DNA from: Colwellia sp. Arc7-635
GTDB taxonomy: Bacteria; Pseudomonadota; Gammaproteobacteria; Enterobacterales; Alteromonadaceae
Direction of reading: 5' to 3'
Assembly: GCF_003971255.1 (NCBI RefSeq)
Contig: NZ_CP034660.1
Location: 1,302,001-1,366,000 of the forward strand
Length of the DNA stretch: 64,000 bases
Numbering within the stretch: position 1 is the first letter of the stretch; each line of letters opens with the position of its first letter. Positions 32,801 through 41,900 of this stretch are shown here, piece after piece. Both the position numbers and the translations under genes were made by a program. Under the pieces are notes generated by a model. It searched no databases. It was not told the DNA's origin and saw nothing but the letters and a program-made list of their open reading frames with translations.

Positions 32801-32832
32801 GTTAACAATGTTTTTATTTTTTTTATTTGCAA
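29821..32832 (-). CDS. Hybrid histidine kinase with response regulator and AraC-type DNA-binding domain
   Basis: A 1003-aa one-protein two-component system. The N-terminal third holds about eight to nine transmembrane helices (residues 1-330). Next come a PAS domain (TSIDGTVLSANPAAVQLFQ), HisKA (NISHEFRTPLTII, phospho-His at about residue 490), HATPase (NLIANAIKYTPAGG, DTGIGID, GVGIGLSLV), a receiver with DVIICDIMLTG as phospho-acceptor Asp and KPF, and a C-terminal HTH_18 domain (MAMSERQLQRKIKALTG ... GFSSQTYFGRCFKEMF). It resembles Bacteroidetes-style hybrid regulators but has a membrane sensor in place of the propeller. The propeller protein is encoded next door, convergently, with a 9-bp overlap. 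Confidence 0.92.
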   Translation of the reverse strand: MQIKKIKTLLTISIILTLLPYFLINDIFSFSSSWLENGPLLLLQLLSIGFITLSYLRIKVRELKLFWQFITLALLSSLISNLSFSFNLINSNLLLHDFFTLCSYFFVLLAIETKPHVNETSTNRHVSSRTAAIFFTLISFSYLVLLPIEFANNIEDKIASSQLFHLLISALIFIRLATNRYQCQGQFWCRIYNMLAIAAGAMLLGNSIDYLNNWFSISLPPYLLTLLALTPYCALITAAYYSLKPSEPSAKAPCSSTPELYLISLISCSILIHLAGIEFNLHYNIKSHLQSILITTWLGISLTLLTTIIYRKNNLEQKKQQQIDSQNSAQQELRKINQVLTNAMINSEDKAIVNVSSNAILTTSIDGTVLSANPAAVQLFQCLEREIIATRVSDFFSSDDQMHYFFDFKSNVYTLQRKDTGISIECMATRKDGTQFPVQAELQWAEREEQPLVVITFINLTARKLAEQQALDLKDKFIANISHEFRTPLTIINGILDRYLVKAQTEEEGKELKTAKRNGLRLVRMVEQLLELSRLSDNPQLTLATYRLKTLMSMPADSFMRLATQNKLSLTCEIPDNLWLDCDAQAFEKIIFNLIANAIKYTPAGGSIQVIAHSDSDNFTLDIIDTGIGIDSASQSKIFERFQRADDEKNQGVFGVGIGLSLVNELVKAHNWQINVFSEYNKGSKFSLIIPCAPAISAEKLAPTGISQSEVASLLMEPHNPVKDIRHHSQKVVLVIEDNLDMQNHIKQVIEQHHHSLLAGSGELGLTLAQEYIPDVIICDIMLTGIDGFAVLKQLKSHELTSHIPVILLTARSDLDSRLHGLHLQADEYLSKPFNHQELLTRISNLISNREKLQKRYLNKLNADLQINRKNTSFDNAAELSHSSADDVTLDNKFLEKLETVTAEVYINTDLDIVQLAAKMAMSERQLQRKIKALTGITPNNFIKEFRLKKAKVLLQNGSQIGRIALDVGFSSQTYFGRCFKEMFSCTPKQYQQQQQKNQRPLS

Positions 32833-33189
32833 ATTTACAACCTAAGGCCTGATGGAGACACGTTTACGGGGATTAAATAAGTTAGCATTTATTTAGTTAT
32901 TAGCAGTATATATTATGTTAAAAACTTGTAAAACAGTACCCTTATTTTTATCTTTTATTAAACAGAATAGAAACTTTAGGTAGTTAACCTTTGTCGGGTA
33001 AGTGCTTGATAAAAGTAATTAATTACCATGGTTATTAGCAAGAGGATATTGTGTTTTACTTAATTAGCTCACTTATTTTATTTAACCAACTGGTTTAACA
33101 CTTTTAGTTACCTCAACTGACTCAACTGACTCAACATTGAACGTTTAAGTGAATATTTAATATTAGATAACGCTCACTAAACAGCAAAC

Positions 33190-33699
33190 TTATGAATAAA
33201 TACTACCGTTATTTTCAAGTTCAGTGAGATAAATACGCGTCATTAACTCTAATTGATGATAGTTAGGCAACATGTGCTGGCAAAGTTTATAAAACGCTTT
33301 GTCATGCTCTTTTTCTTTTAAGTGCGCGAGTTCATGCACTACGATCATGTTTAATAGTGCTTGAGGGGCTTTTTTAAATATACTGCCAATTTTAATCTCA
33401 TTTTTACTCTTTAACTTATTGCCCTGAACACGAGAAACATAAGTATGCAAACCGAGTGCATTGTTAATAATATGAATTTTATCATCGTACTTTACTTGAC
33501 TAAGTGGTGCTGATTTCTTTAAAAATTGCTGCTTTAGTGCCTGTGTATATTGACGCAGTGCTTTGTCCGTAGTCATATCATGGGGAGTAGGAAACTGGCC
33601 TAATAAGTAAGACTTTAATTTTTTTTCTTCAATCAAGTTTGATACTTGCTGCTGTATATCAGTTGAATAGTGAGCTAAATACTTTAAATGTGCGGTCAT
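33190..33699 (-). CDS. YgjP-like zinc metallopeptidase-domain protein
   Basis: A 169-aa protein with the YgjP/DUF45 metallopeptidase fold. The zinc motif is HELAHLKEKEH near residue 122, followed by DKAFYKLCQHMLPNY, the usual spacing of this family. No signal peptide is present, so it is cytosolic. Related proteins are poorly characterised, so the substrate is unknown. It stands alone, 237 bp from the end of pgi. The 357 bp upstream, to the kinase gene, show no gene. Confidence 0.85.
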   Translation of the reverse strand: MTAHLKYLAHYSTDIQQQVSNLIEEKKLKSYLLGQFPTPHDMTTDKALRQYTQALKQQFLKKSAPLSQVKYDDKIHIINNALGLHTYVSRVQGNKLKSKNEIKIGSIFKKAPQALLNMIVVHELAHLKEKEHDKAFYKLCQHMLPNYHQLELMTRIYLTELENNGSIYS

Positions 33700-33878
33700 T
33701 TTACTAAATATGTTCTGTATGGTTAATGAAAGTAATAAGAATGATGATGTATGCAGTTTACGCTATTTTACTTTTTCTATTCACTGGTTTTTAGTGTTAA
33801 CAATGGCATAAATTGATAAAAAATAGGCTTACCATGAGTGTAACTGCTTATAAAAACGTCACGCGAACTTACTCATAA

Positions 33879-33911
33879 AAAATAGCGAACCTAATGTTCG
33901 CTATTTTATTT
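33879..33911 (-). terminator. Terminator of pgi
   Basis: A perfect 12-bp stem AAAATAGCGAAC/GTTCGCTATTTT with loop CTAAT, and A/T runs on both sides. It lies 25 bp past the pgi stop on the minus strand. Confidence 0.85.
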
Positions 33912-33935
33912 TAGCTTTAATTGTTCAATCACTAT

Positions 33936-35579
33936 TTATTTCGTATAGCTTTGATAAAAGTTAATTAAGCCAGTCGTTGAGCTGTCATGCTGATCACTTA
34001 TGTTGCCAGAAGATAGCTCTTGTTGAATATTGTTCGCTAAACCTTTACCCAGTTCTACACCCCATTGATCGAAAGAGCATATTTGTAAAATAATGCCTTG
34101 TACGAATATTTTATGTTCATACATAGCAATTAAGCTGCCTAATGAACGCGGTGATATGCGTTTCATTAAAATGGTATTAGTCGGTCGGTTGCCTTTATGT
34201 ACTTTATGCGGCGCAACTTTATCAATGTAGTCTTGTGTCCGGCCTTTTGCTTTTAAGTCGGCGCGTACTTGGGTTTCATCAACGCCTTGCATCAACGCTT
34301 GAGTTTGCGCAAAAAAGTTCGCCATCAAAGTTTCATGATGGCCCTGAACAGGCGTTACACTTTCAACTGAGCCAATAAAATCAGCAGGCACAATATTATT
34401 ACTCTGATGTAAATATTGGTAAAAAGCATGCTGACCATTAATACCTAACTCGCCCCAAATAGAGGGAACTGTAGGATAGGAAATAGGCTTTCCGTCCCAA
34501 GTTACTGACTTACCATTACTCTCCATCTCAGCTTGTTGTAAGTAAGCCGACAACATATGTAAAGATTGATCGTAAGGCAAAATAGCCTGTGATTGTGCGC
34601 CAAGAAAAGTACAATTCCAAACACTGAGTAAAGCTAATATAACGGGAGCATTCTGTGCTAATGGTGCTTGGCAAAAATGTTGATCAATTTCATAAGCGCC
34701 TTCGAGTAGTTCAATGAAGCGCTCAAAACCTAAATCGATAGCAATAGGCAAACCGATTGCAGACCAAAGTGAAAAGCGACCGCCAACCCAATCCCACATA
34801 TCAAAAATATTTTCTTCAGCTATACCAAACTCAGTAGCATTCTTTTTATTAGAAGATACAGCAACAAAATGTTTAGCGATGGCTGACTGATCAAAAGAAG
34901 CAGAAACTAGCCATTTCATCGCAGTTTTAGCGTTCGTCATGGTTTCTGTGGTGGTAAAGGTTTTACTTGAAACAATAAACAAGACTTTTTCAGGGTTCAA
35001 AGGTCTCAGTACATTGGCTATTTGTGTACCGTCAACGTTAGAAACATAATGAACATTAACACTGTTATCGCTGTATTGGTCTAGCGCTTCGGTGACCATT
35101 TGTGGCCCGAGGTTTGAACCGCCAACACCAATATTAACCACATCAGTAATGCGCTTTCCTGAATAGCCACTCCACAAACCTTGGCGCACTTTTTCACTGA
35201 ACACTTTCATTTTCTCAAGTGCGAGTTGTACATCAATATTGATGTTTTTGCCATCAAGCATAATAGGCTTTTCGCTGCGATTTCTTAACGCAGTATGTAA
35301 TACCGCGCGTTCTTCTGTGCGGTTAATTCGCTCACCGCTGAACATTTTTTCACGCCAAGCTTCAACATCACACTCTTTAGCTAAATTGATCAACAGTTCC
35401 ATGGTTGATGCTGAAATAAGGTTCTTGGAATAGTCGACGAGAAAGGGCGCAAGTTGAATGGAGAATTGCTCAAAACGCTGAGGATTTTGCTTAAATAATT
35501 CGCTCATATGTTGTGACTTCATCTCTATGGCGTGATTTTCTAACTTCTTCCAGCTAGGTAATGAGGTTCTATCTTGCAT
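33936..35579 (-). CDS. pgi: Glucose-6-phosphate isomerase
   Basis: A 547-aa cytosolic enzyme interconverting glucose 6-phosphate and fructose 6-phosphate. Motifs are NIGVGGSNLGPQMV, SKTFTTTETMTNA, WDWVGGRFSLWSAIGLPIA, ESNGKSV and the catalytic PVQGHHETLMANFFAQ. The ATG was chosen because GGAG lies 6 bp upstream. The frame stays open to a TTG 33 bp earlier, with no good site. Length is normal for the family. The roughly 370 bp upstream contain no other gene. Confidence 0.97.
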   Translation of the reverse strand: MQDRTSLPSWKKLENHAIEMKSQHMSELFKQNPQRFEQFSIQLAPFLVDYSKNLISASTMELLINLAKECDVEAWREKMFSGERINRTEERAVLHTALRNRSEKPIMLDGKNINIDVQLALEKMKVFSEKVRQGLWSGYSGKRITDVVNIGVGGSNLGPQMVTEALDQYSDNSVNVHYVSNVDGTQIANVLRPLNPEKVLFIVSSKTFTTTETMTNAKTAMKWLVSASFDQSAIAKHFVAVSSNKKNATEFGIAEENIFDMWDWVGGRFSLWSAIGLPIAIDLGFERFIELLEGAYEIDQHFCQAPLAQNAPVILALLSVWNCTFLGAQSQAILPYDQSLHMLSAYLQQAEMESNGKSVTWDGKPISYPTVPSIWGELGINGQHAFYQYLHQSNNIVPADFIGSVESVTPVQGHHETLMANFFAQTQALMQGVDETQVRADLKAKGRTQDYIDKVAPHKVHKGNRPTNTILMKRISPRSLGSLIAMYEHKIFVQGIILQICSFDQWGVELGKGLANNIQQELSSGNISDQHDSSTTGLINFYQSYTK

Positions 35580-35988
35580 TTTTTCTCCAGTCGGGCGTTG
35601 AGGATCTATCAACGCAATAAAATAACTATGTTCAGGATGCTAGTACTTACTATTTACTATATTTCACTTAGTTACTAATAATTAATTAGTCTATGGAAAT
35701 GCTTATTAGTTATTTAGTTGACCATATGGTCAGGTCTGTTGTTAAGAGGTGTGAACTAGAGCTTATTTTAACGTAATTTCCTTTGTTGAATTCATTTTTT
35801 CGATAGTTGCTTTTAGTAGTAAGTTTTTAAAATGTAATGTTAAAATTTTTTGTCTTGTGGGGATGGGAAAGTAAAGTTATTGAATATTATATTTTTAATT
35901 TATTGATGTAGAAACGATAAACTTATTTGTTTTTTATCGGAATACCGAAATGGTGCATATAAATAGCAAGTTATTCTGGATTTAGCGA

Positions 35989-36236
35989 GTGGGAAAGAAG
36001 CCTCAAAGAGATGAATTTTTTCAGTTTCTTACTGGAGAAACGACGTCGATTATTTTAAACGGAAATACGGAAGAACGTAATAAACTATCTTCAGGTCAAA
36101 TACTGGTTATTCCAAAGGGGATTTCCCCCGCTTTGAATCACCTGAAAGTGTTAAAGTCAAGACCATAACACCACAACCAACGGAACATAGTGTTGAATTC
36201 CCAATAAGAATAGATATTGCGCAGCCAACAACTTAA
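35989..36236 (+). pseudogene. Broken cupin-like gene
   Basis: From a GTG the frame reads EFFQFLTGETTSIILNG then SGQILVIPKGIS, typical cupin strands (the usual GD.VIPKG turn), and then goes out of frame at a CCCCC run (36125-36129). In the next frame the protein continues RFESPESVKVKTITPQPTEH to a stop at 36236. Upstream the frame can be followed to an ATG at 35950, but only through an in-frame TAG. It is therefore a decayed gene, or at least one with a homopolymer error. Function is not assignable. Confidence 0.6.
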
Positions 36237-36373
36237 AAAAATCATTTAAATGGATAAAAATAGTTGGCTTTTCTTCCATCATCGCTTACTTTAAATAACT
36301 ATATTTAGCCTCTAAATGAGGCGTTTGATAGCTAAATTACTTTAGTTATAAATTCGAATACCGGAGCAACACT

Positions 36374-36535
36374 ATGAATAAATTAATACACATTATTTTA
36401 GCTATTTTATTACCCCCTATTGCCGTTTTCCTAAAAAGTGGTGTCGGCAAAGATTTAATTATCAATATTATTTTATGTCTTATTTTTTTCGTTCCTGGTG
36501 TGCTTCATGCCTTGTGGTTAATTACAAAAGATTAG
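36374..36535 (+). CDS. YqaE/Pmp3-family small membrane protein
   Basis: A 53-aa protein with two transmembrane helices: about residues 4-20 (IHIILAILLPPIAVFL) and 29-48 (IINIILCLIFFVPGVLHALW). The LPPIAVFLK, G.GKDLIINI and PGVLHALW signature is that of the UPF0057/Pmp3 family, linked in other organisms to salt and cold stress and membrane potential. GGAG lies 7 bp before the ATG. It stands alone. It is short but matches the family over its whole length. Confidence 0.9.
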   Translation: MNKLIHIILAILLPPIAVFLKSGVGKDLIINIILCLIFFVPGVLHALWLITKD

Positions 36536-36714
36536 ATTAATGTATTGTTACTTATAAGTAGCAAAAGCCGCAGACTTATACTCTTGCATAGCGAATGCTA
36601 GCGAGCATCTTATTGGAAATTAACGAGGTGTTAGCTAGTTAGCGTATTTTGATTAATAATATAAGAAACGAGTAATGAAACAGGCTCGTGATAAAGCTAA
36701 GGACGGTTTTGTAC

Positions 36715-37110
36715 ATGCGTAAACTCTTCATATTAATTTTAGTTAGTTTTACATTATTGCAGTGGTCAAGTTTTGCTAACGCGACATCTGTTAACGATGC
36801 TTATATACATCAGCAAAGTAACGTTCAAGTTAAAGGGGATGGCAAGGTCGTTCATATATTAAATGATGATAATCAAGGGTCACGTCATCAAAAATTTATT
36901 CTTGAACTCAGCTCTGGCAAGACCATTTTAATCGCCCATAATATTGACTTAGCACCAAGAATTAATACGATTTCAAAAGGCGATACCGTTCAATTTTATG
37001 GTGTATATGAATGGAATAAAAAAGGTGGCGTAGTACATTGGACCCATCGAGATCCAAATAGCCGCCATATAAATGGTTGGTTAAAGCATAAAGGTAGTGT
37101 CTACCAATAG
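36715..37110 (+). CDS. DUF3465 secreted protein
   Basis: About 131 aa. The signal peptide is MRKLFILILVSFTLLQWSSFANA. The mature domain carries VQVKGDGKVVHILNDDNQGSRHQKFILEL, GDTVQFYGVYEWN and GGVVHWTHRDP, the pattern of DUF3465, a small beta-rich OB-like domain of unknown function. The ATG is preceded by AAGGA at 11-12 bp. A GTG 27 bp further upstream would spoil the signal peptide. Neighbours give no functional hint. Confidence 0.85.
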   Translation: MRKLFILILVSFTLLQWSSFANATSVNDAYIHQQSNVQVKGDGKVVHILNDDNQGSRHQKFILELSSGKTILIAHNIDLAPRINTISKGDTVQFYGVYEWNKKGGVVHWTHRDPNSRHINGWLKHKGSVYQ

Positions 37111-37143
37111 CTAAAGTAAATAGCACTCATTAATGATTAACTT

Positions 37144-37716
37144 TTATAGCGGTAATGTTGATGCTTTAAATACAGAGAGTAAGTTTTTTACAAACACTAC
37201 ATTGTCTTGGTTTGATACTGATACCGTAATACCAAAAGGGGCAAAGTGCAGGGTTTCAGCTAATGCTTCTGCCGATAAATTTACTCTTACTAAGGTTAAG
37301 CGATTTTCGGCTATTTCTTTTTCAATTCTAGCTTGAATATTTTTCTTAATGAGCGCTTCTTCTGATTGAATTAGGTCTTTGCAAAAGGCCTGGCCCGCGT
37401 GTAATAAATTTGCTCTAACTAAACTACTCGATACATCATTAAATAAACCTTCACAGCGTTGAATTATTAGCTCATAGGTTTCCTGCCAAAAATCACTTTC
37501 TGATCTACTATAACTATTAAGAAGAATATTGTGTTGCTGAAAGTGTTGTTCAACCACAGCTCTAAATAAAACTTCTTTTGATTTAAACTGCTTATGAATA
37601 GTGACGCGAGATATGCCTGCATAACGACTTACCATCGATATATTGGCGGTGTCGTAACCATGTTGGAAAAAACATTCCGTGGCAGTGTTGAGTATTTTAT
37701 CGGTAGTACTTTGCAA
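37144..37716 (-). CDS. TetR-family repressor of the RND pump
   Basis: A 190-aa regulator with an N-terminal TetR helix-turn-helix (ILNTATECFFQHGYDTANISMVSRYAGISRVTIH, shown here as parts of residues 7-43: TANISMVSRYAGISRVTIH is the HTH) and an all-helical ligand domain. The start is TTG at 37716 with AGAGAG upstream; the next in-frame ATG lies inside the HTH. It is divergent from the efflux genes, and a palindrome on their promoter is the likely operator, so it probably represses the pump and itself. Confidence 0.9.
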   Translation of the reverse strand: MQSTTDKILNTATECFFQHGYDTANISMVSRYAGISRVTIHKQFKSKEVLFRAVVEQHFQQHNILLNSYSRSESDFWQETYELIIQRCEGLFNDVSSSLVRANLLHAGQAFCKDLIQSEEALIKKNIQARIEKEIAENRLTLVRVNLSAEALAETLHFAPFGITVSVSNQDNVVFVKNLLSVFKASTLPL

Positions 37717-37777
37717 AGTAGGCTCTCTTAATCAGGCTGACAGCTTTATTTTAACGTGAGCGGTGACAATAAACAAC

Positions 37778-37818
37778 AGGTTTACAGTAGTTGTTAATGT
37801 GTAAACCTATGCTATAGT
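37778..37818 (+). promoter_or_regulatory. Pump promoter with overlapping palindrome
   Basis: AGGTTTACA (37778-37786) and TGTAAACCT (37800-37808) form a perfect inverted repeat with a 13-bp spacer. TTGTTA (37791-37796), 16 bp and TATAGT (37813-37818) form a promoter towards the RND genes, with its -35 and spacer inside the palindrome. This is the classic geometry for repression by the divergent TetR protein. Confidence 0.7.
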
Positions 37819-37915
37819 TGCGCAATATTTTGTTGTTTACTATGTAATGGACTTATATTTGCGCTCAATGGGCAATTACCTAGTCTAATTTTATCTTTTA
37901 TGTCTTGGAGTTAAT

Positions 37916-38962
37916 GTGAATCGAATTTTTATACTCGCGGTAGTTTTTATATTGCAAGCTTGCTCAGAACCAGCAGAAGAGAAGAAGGCGTTACCTCCTG
38001 TAGTTGTGCAACTATCGACGGCTAGTTTAGCTGATTTAGCGAATGATTATGAGTTTCCTGCCACCATTTCAGCGGTGAAAAGTGTTGATCTTAAATTTGA
38101 AGTATCAGGGCGTTTAATTTTTGAAAGCCTTATTGAAGGTAGTACCGTAAAAAAAGGTCAAATCTTAGCTAAGATAGATCCCGCACCGTTTGAACGTAAG
38201 GTGAAAGAGAGTCGAATTCGTCATGAAGACGCGCAACGAGATCTTAAACGTATTAAAGATGTTTTTGAAAAGAAAGTCGCGTCGCAACGTGATTACGATG
38301 AAGCTAAATCGCAGTTTTCGATTACTAAAATAGCCTTAGAAAACGCCGAGCAAGATTTAAGCTATAGCACAATAAGAGCCCCGTTTGATGCTGTCATTGG
38401 TGCTCGATACATTGAGAATGATAGCTTAATTCGTACTGGCGATACGCTTGCTAATTTACAAGATAGATCAGAGCTTTATTTTACCTTTGAAGTACCTGAA
38501 CGCATCATGACGGCTCAAGCGGGTAACCGTAACATAAAAGCCACCGCTCATATTATTGGCCAAGCAGATAACGTTTTTGATATTCATTATGTTGAACATG
38601 AAACTACGCCTGACCCAATCAGCCAAACCTATGGTGTAACATTTGCACTTGATGGCCAAATAACGAATTTGTTTTACCCAGGCTCAAGAGCCATCGTCAA
38701 TGTGAAAGACAATGCTAGTTATTCGCAGGCGTTAATTATTCCCTTAAATGCCATTATGGGTAGTAGCGATGCTGGTTTTAGTGTTTGGCGTTTTAATCAA
38801 GCGGATAGTAGCTTGAGTAAAGTAGAAGTTACGGTGTCTGAGCTACATGGGGAATATGCCTTTGTATCTAAGGGACTAAATGTGGGAGATAAAGTTGTTT
38901 CTGCCGCCGTTGGACAAATGCGCGAAGGGTTAATCGTTAGAGAATATAAGGCGACTTATTAA
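37916..38962 (+). CDS. RND efflux periplasmic adaptor (membrane fusion protein)
   Basis: A 348-aa lipoprotein adaptor; the lipobox LQAC puts the lipidated Cys at about residue 16. It has the usual hairpin order: a barrel-sandwich half-motif (SGRLIFESLIEGSTVKKGQ), a helical hairpin (about 95-140), the second half-motif (YSTIRAPFDAVIG), a beta-barrel and a membrane-proximal domain. The start is GTG with TTGGAG upstream. It lies 1 bp before the permease gene. No outer-membrane channel gene is present, so a TolC from elsewhere is presumed. Confidence 0.93.
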   Translation: MNRIFILAVVFILQACSEPAEEKKALPPVVVQLSTASLADLANDYEFPATISAVKSVDLKFEVSGRLIFESLIEGSTVKKGQILAKIDPAPFERKVKESRIRHEDAQRDLKRIKDVFEKKVASQRDYDEAKSQFSITKIALENAEQDLSYSTIRAPFDAVIGARYIENDSLIRTGDTLANLQDRSELYFTFEVPERIMTAQAGNRNIKATAHIIGQADNVFDIHYVEHETTPDPISQTYGVTFALDGQITNLFYPGSRAIVNVKDNASYSQALIIPLNAIMGSSDAGFSVWRFNQADSSLSKVEVTVSELHGEYAFVSKGLNVGDKVVSAAVGQMREGLIVREYKATY

Positions 38963-38963
38963 C

Positions 38964-41900
38964 ATGGATATAGCACGTTTTTCGTTGACTAAGCCGATTA
39001 ATATTTGGCTTTTATCAATATGCTTTATTATTGGCGGTATTGTTGCAATGGGTAAAATAGGGCGTTTGGAAGATCCTGCCTTTACCATAAAACAGGCGGT
39101 TATTTTTACCTACTACCCAGGTGCAAGCGCAGAAAAAGTTGAAAAAGAAGTTACTGAACAAGTTGAAATAGCGCTACAACAAATGTGGCAATTAGATATT
39201 TTAAAATCAGTAAGTAAACCTGGTTTTTCTCGTATAACCATGGAAATACAACCGCATATTGATGGCCCATTGTTGCCACAAATTTGGGATGAACTACGTA
39301 AACGCCTGCGCGATATTCAACATGACTTGCCTCTAGGGGCGAGTGCACCGGTGGTTATCGATGATTTTGGTGATGTTTATGGTATCTATTATGCGTTATC
39401 AGCACCTGACTTTAGTGCCAATCAAATGCGTGAGTTTTCGAGAATTATTCGCCGTGAAGTACTCACGGTTGATGGTGTCGCTAAAGTTAAAGTTGGCGGC
39501 ATTTTAGAAGAAGAAATTGTTGCGACCATCGACAGTTATCAAATTGCAGGATTAGGGTTGTCTTTTCCTGATATTCAGCAAGTTCTAGCAAGTAATTTAA
39601 AGCCTTTTAGCGGCGGTCGATTATATGTTGGCGATAAACAAATTAGAATTCCAGTTGAAAGCTCGACCAATAAAATAGCGGAAATAGAAAACTTATCTAT
39701 TGTCATTCCGGGTAAAAACGCCTCAATCAAAATTAAAGATATTGCCAAGCTAAGCCTGCAACCGGTAGAAATACCTACTGGTTTAAAACGTTTTAACGGT
39801 GAGCGAGCAATCACACTAGCGGTGTCTGCGCAAAATGATATTAATATTGTCGATGTTGGTGAGCACATTGAAGCTAAGTTAGCTGAAGTGTTAGCTAAGT
39901 TACCGACCGGTATTAAAGTTTCGTCGATATATAACCAAGCGAAAATTGTTGATGAATCTGTCGATGGTTTTATTCTGAACCTTGAAGCCTCTGTTGTTGT
40001 TGTAACATTAGCGCTTTGTCTTTTTATGGGCTGGCGTTCAGGTATTGTTGTTGGTGGAACCCTACTGATCACGGTTTTAGGTACGGTGCTTATTATGTGG
40101 TTGTACGACTTGCAACTTCAACGTATCTCTCTAGGGGCGATGGTTATTGCGATGGGGATGCTGGTTGATAATGCTATTGTTGTCGCAGAAGGCATGATGC
40201 TGCGCATGGAAAAAGGCAAGTCAGCAATGGAGTCTGCCAGCTTCATCGTTAAGAGAACGCAATGGCCTTTATTAGGGGCTACTGTTATCGGCATAGCTGC
40301 GTTTTCTGGTATTGGCTTGTCAGATGATGCGACCGGTGAGTTCTTATTTTCATTGTTCGCTGTGGTGTTAATTTCTTTAATATTGAGCTGGATACTTGCT
40401 GTTACGTTAACTCCTTTGTTAGGTAAATATTTTTATAAAGTTGGTGATAAAGCAGACGTGGAAGATTCGCACTCTTTATTTCATAAAGCTTATTTAGTCG
40501 TTTTACGTAATGCGTTACATTGGCGCGGCGTTACATTGGCGATATTGATTGCTATTACCATTGGTGCTTACGCGAGCTTTGGCTTCATTAAGCAAGGTTT
40601 CTTTCCTCCGTCCAATACACCGGTATTTTTTGTTCATTACTGGGGCGCACAAGATTCAGATATTCGTTCAACTGAAAAGTACATGAAGCAAGGTGAAAAG
40701 CTGATCCTTGAAACCGAAGGTATTGAGTCTTTAGCCACTTTTATCGGTGAAAGCTCAGAACGTTTTACATTGGTATTTGCCCCTGAATTACCAAACGAAA
40801 GTTATGGCCTGTTTTTAGTGCGTGCACATGACGCGTCTGAAATTCCTCGTTTAGCACAAGAAGTATCAGATAAATTACGTGCTGCAAATCCTAAAGTTAA
40901 CTTTTACGCAGAAATTATGCAGTTTGGTCCTGGCGCTGGCGCTAAAATTCAAGCACGTTTTTCTGGTGAAGACCCTATCATTTTACGATCGTTAGCAGAG
41001 CAAGCAAAAGCGATATACTTTGCCGATGGCACCATTCGCGATATTCGTGATGACTGGCGTGATAAAGGTATTGTTTTAGCACCAGAATATGACGACATTG
41101 CAGCGGGTACTGCTGGGGTTTCAAGAAGTGATTTCAGCCAAGCAATTGAGTTTTACACTGATGGCTTACAAATAGGTCAACTACAAGATGGTGATTATCT
41201 TTATCCTATTATCGCAAGAAACAGTAATACTAATCCTGACCAATTAGCGGGGTTAGAAAACAGCTTAGTCTGGAGTAGTAGCCAACGTACTTATGTGCCA
41301 TTTAAACAAGTCAGTGGCAAAATGAATTACTCAAGTGAAGAACTACTGATTAATCGTCGTGATCGCGTACGAACAATTACCGTTAAAGCTGAGGCAGGTT
41401 ACAGTGAAACTACCGGTGAAGCTTTTAATCGCACGCAAGCTAAAATAGAAGCTATTACCTTACCTGAAGGTTATAAGCTTGAATGGGGCGGCGAATATGA
41501 GTCATCACGTAAGGCGCAAGCTGCACTAGGGCAAGGTTTACCACTAGGGTTTTTGGTGATGTTTTTGATCAGTGTTGTGCTGTTTGGCCGTGCCCGACAA
41601 CCGATTATTATTTGGTTAATTGTGCCAATGGCAGTGGTTGGTGTTGTTGCCGGCTTATTGATTGCTGATTTACCTTTTGGCTTTATGTCATTACTCGGGT
41701 TTTTAAGCTTATTTGGTATGTTAATTAAAAATGCCATTGTGCTACTAGAAGAAATTGATTTACAAATTATTGAAGGTAAAGAGAAAGCCATCGCTATTGT
41801 TGAAGCAAGTTTAAGTCGTTTACGGCCAGTTTCATTGGCGGCTATCACCACGATATTAGGGGTTATGCCATTAATACTCGATCCTTTCTTTGCTGATATG

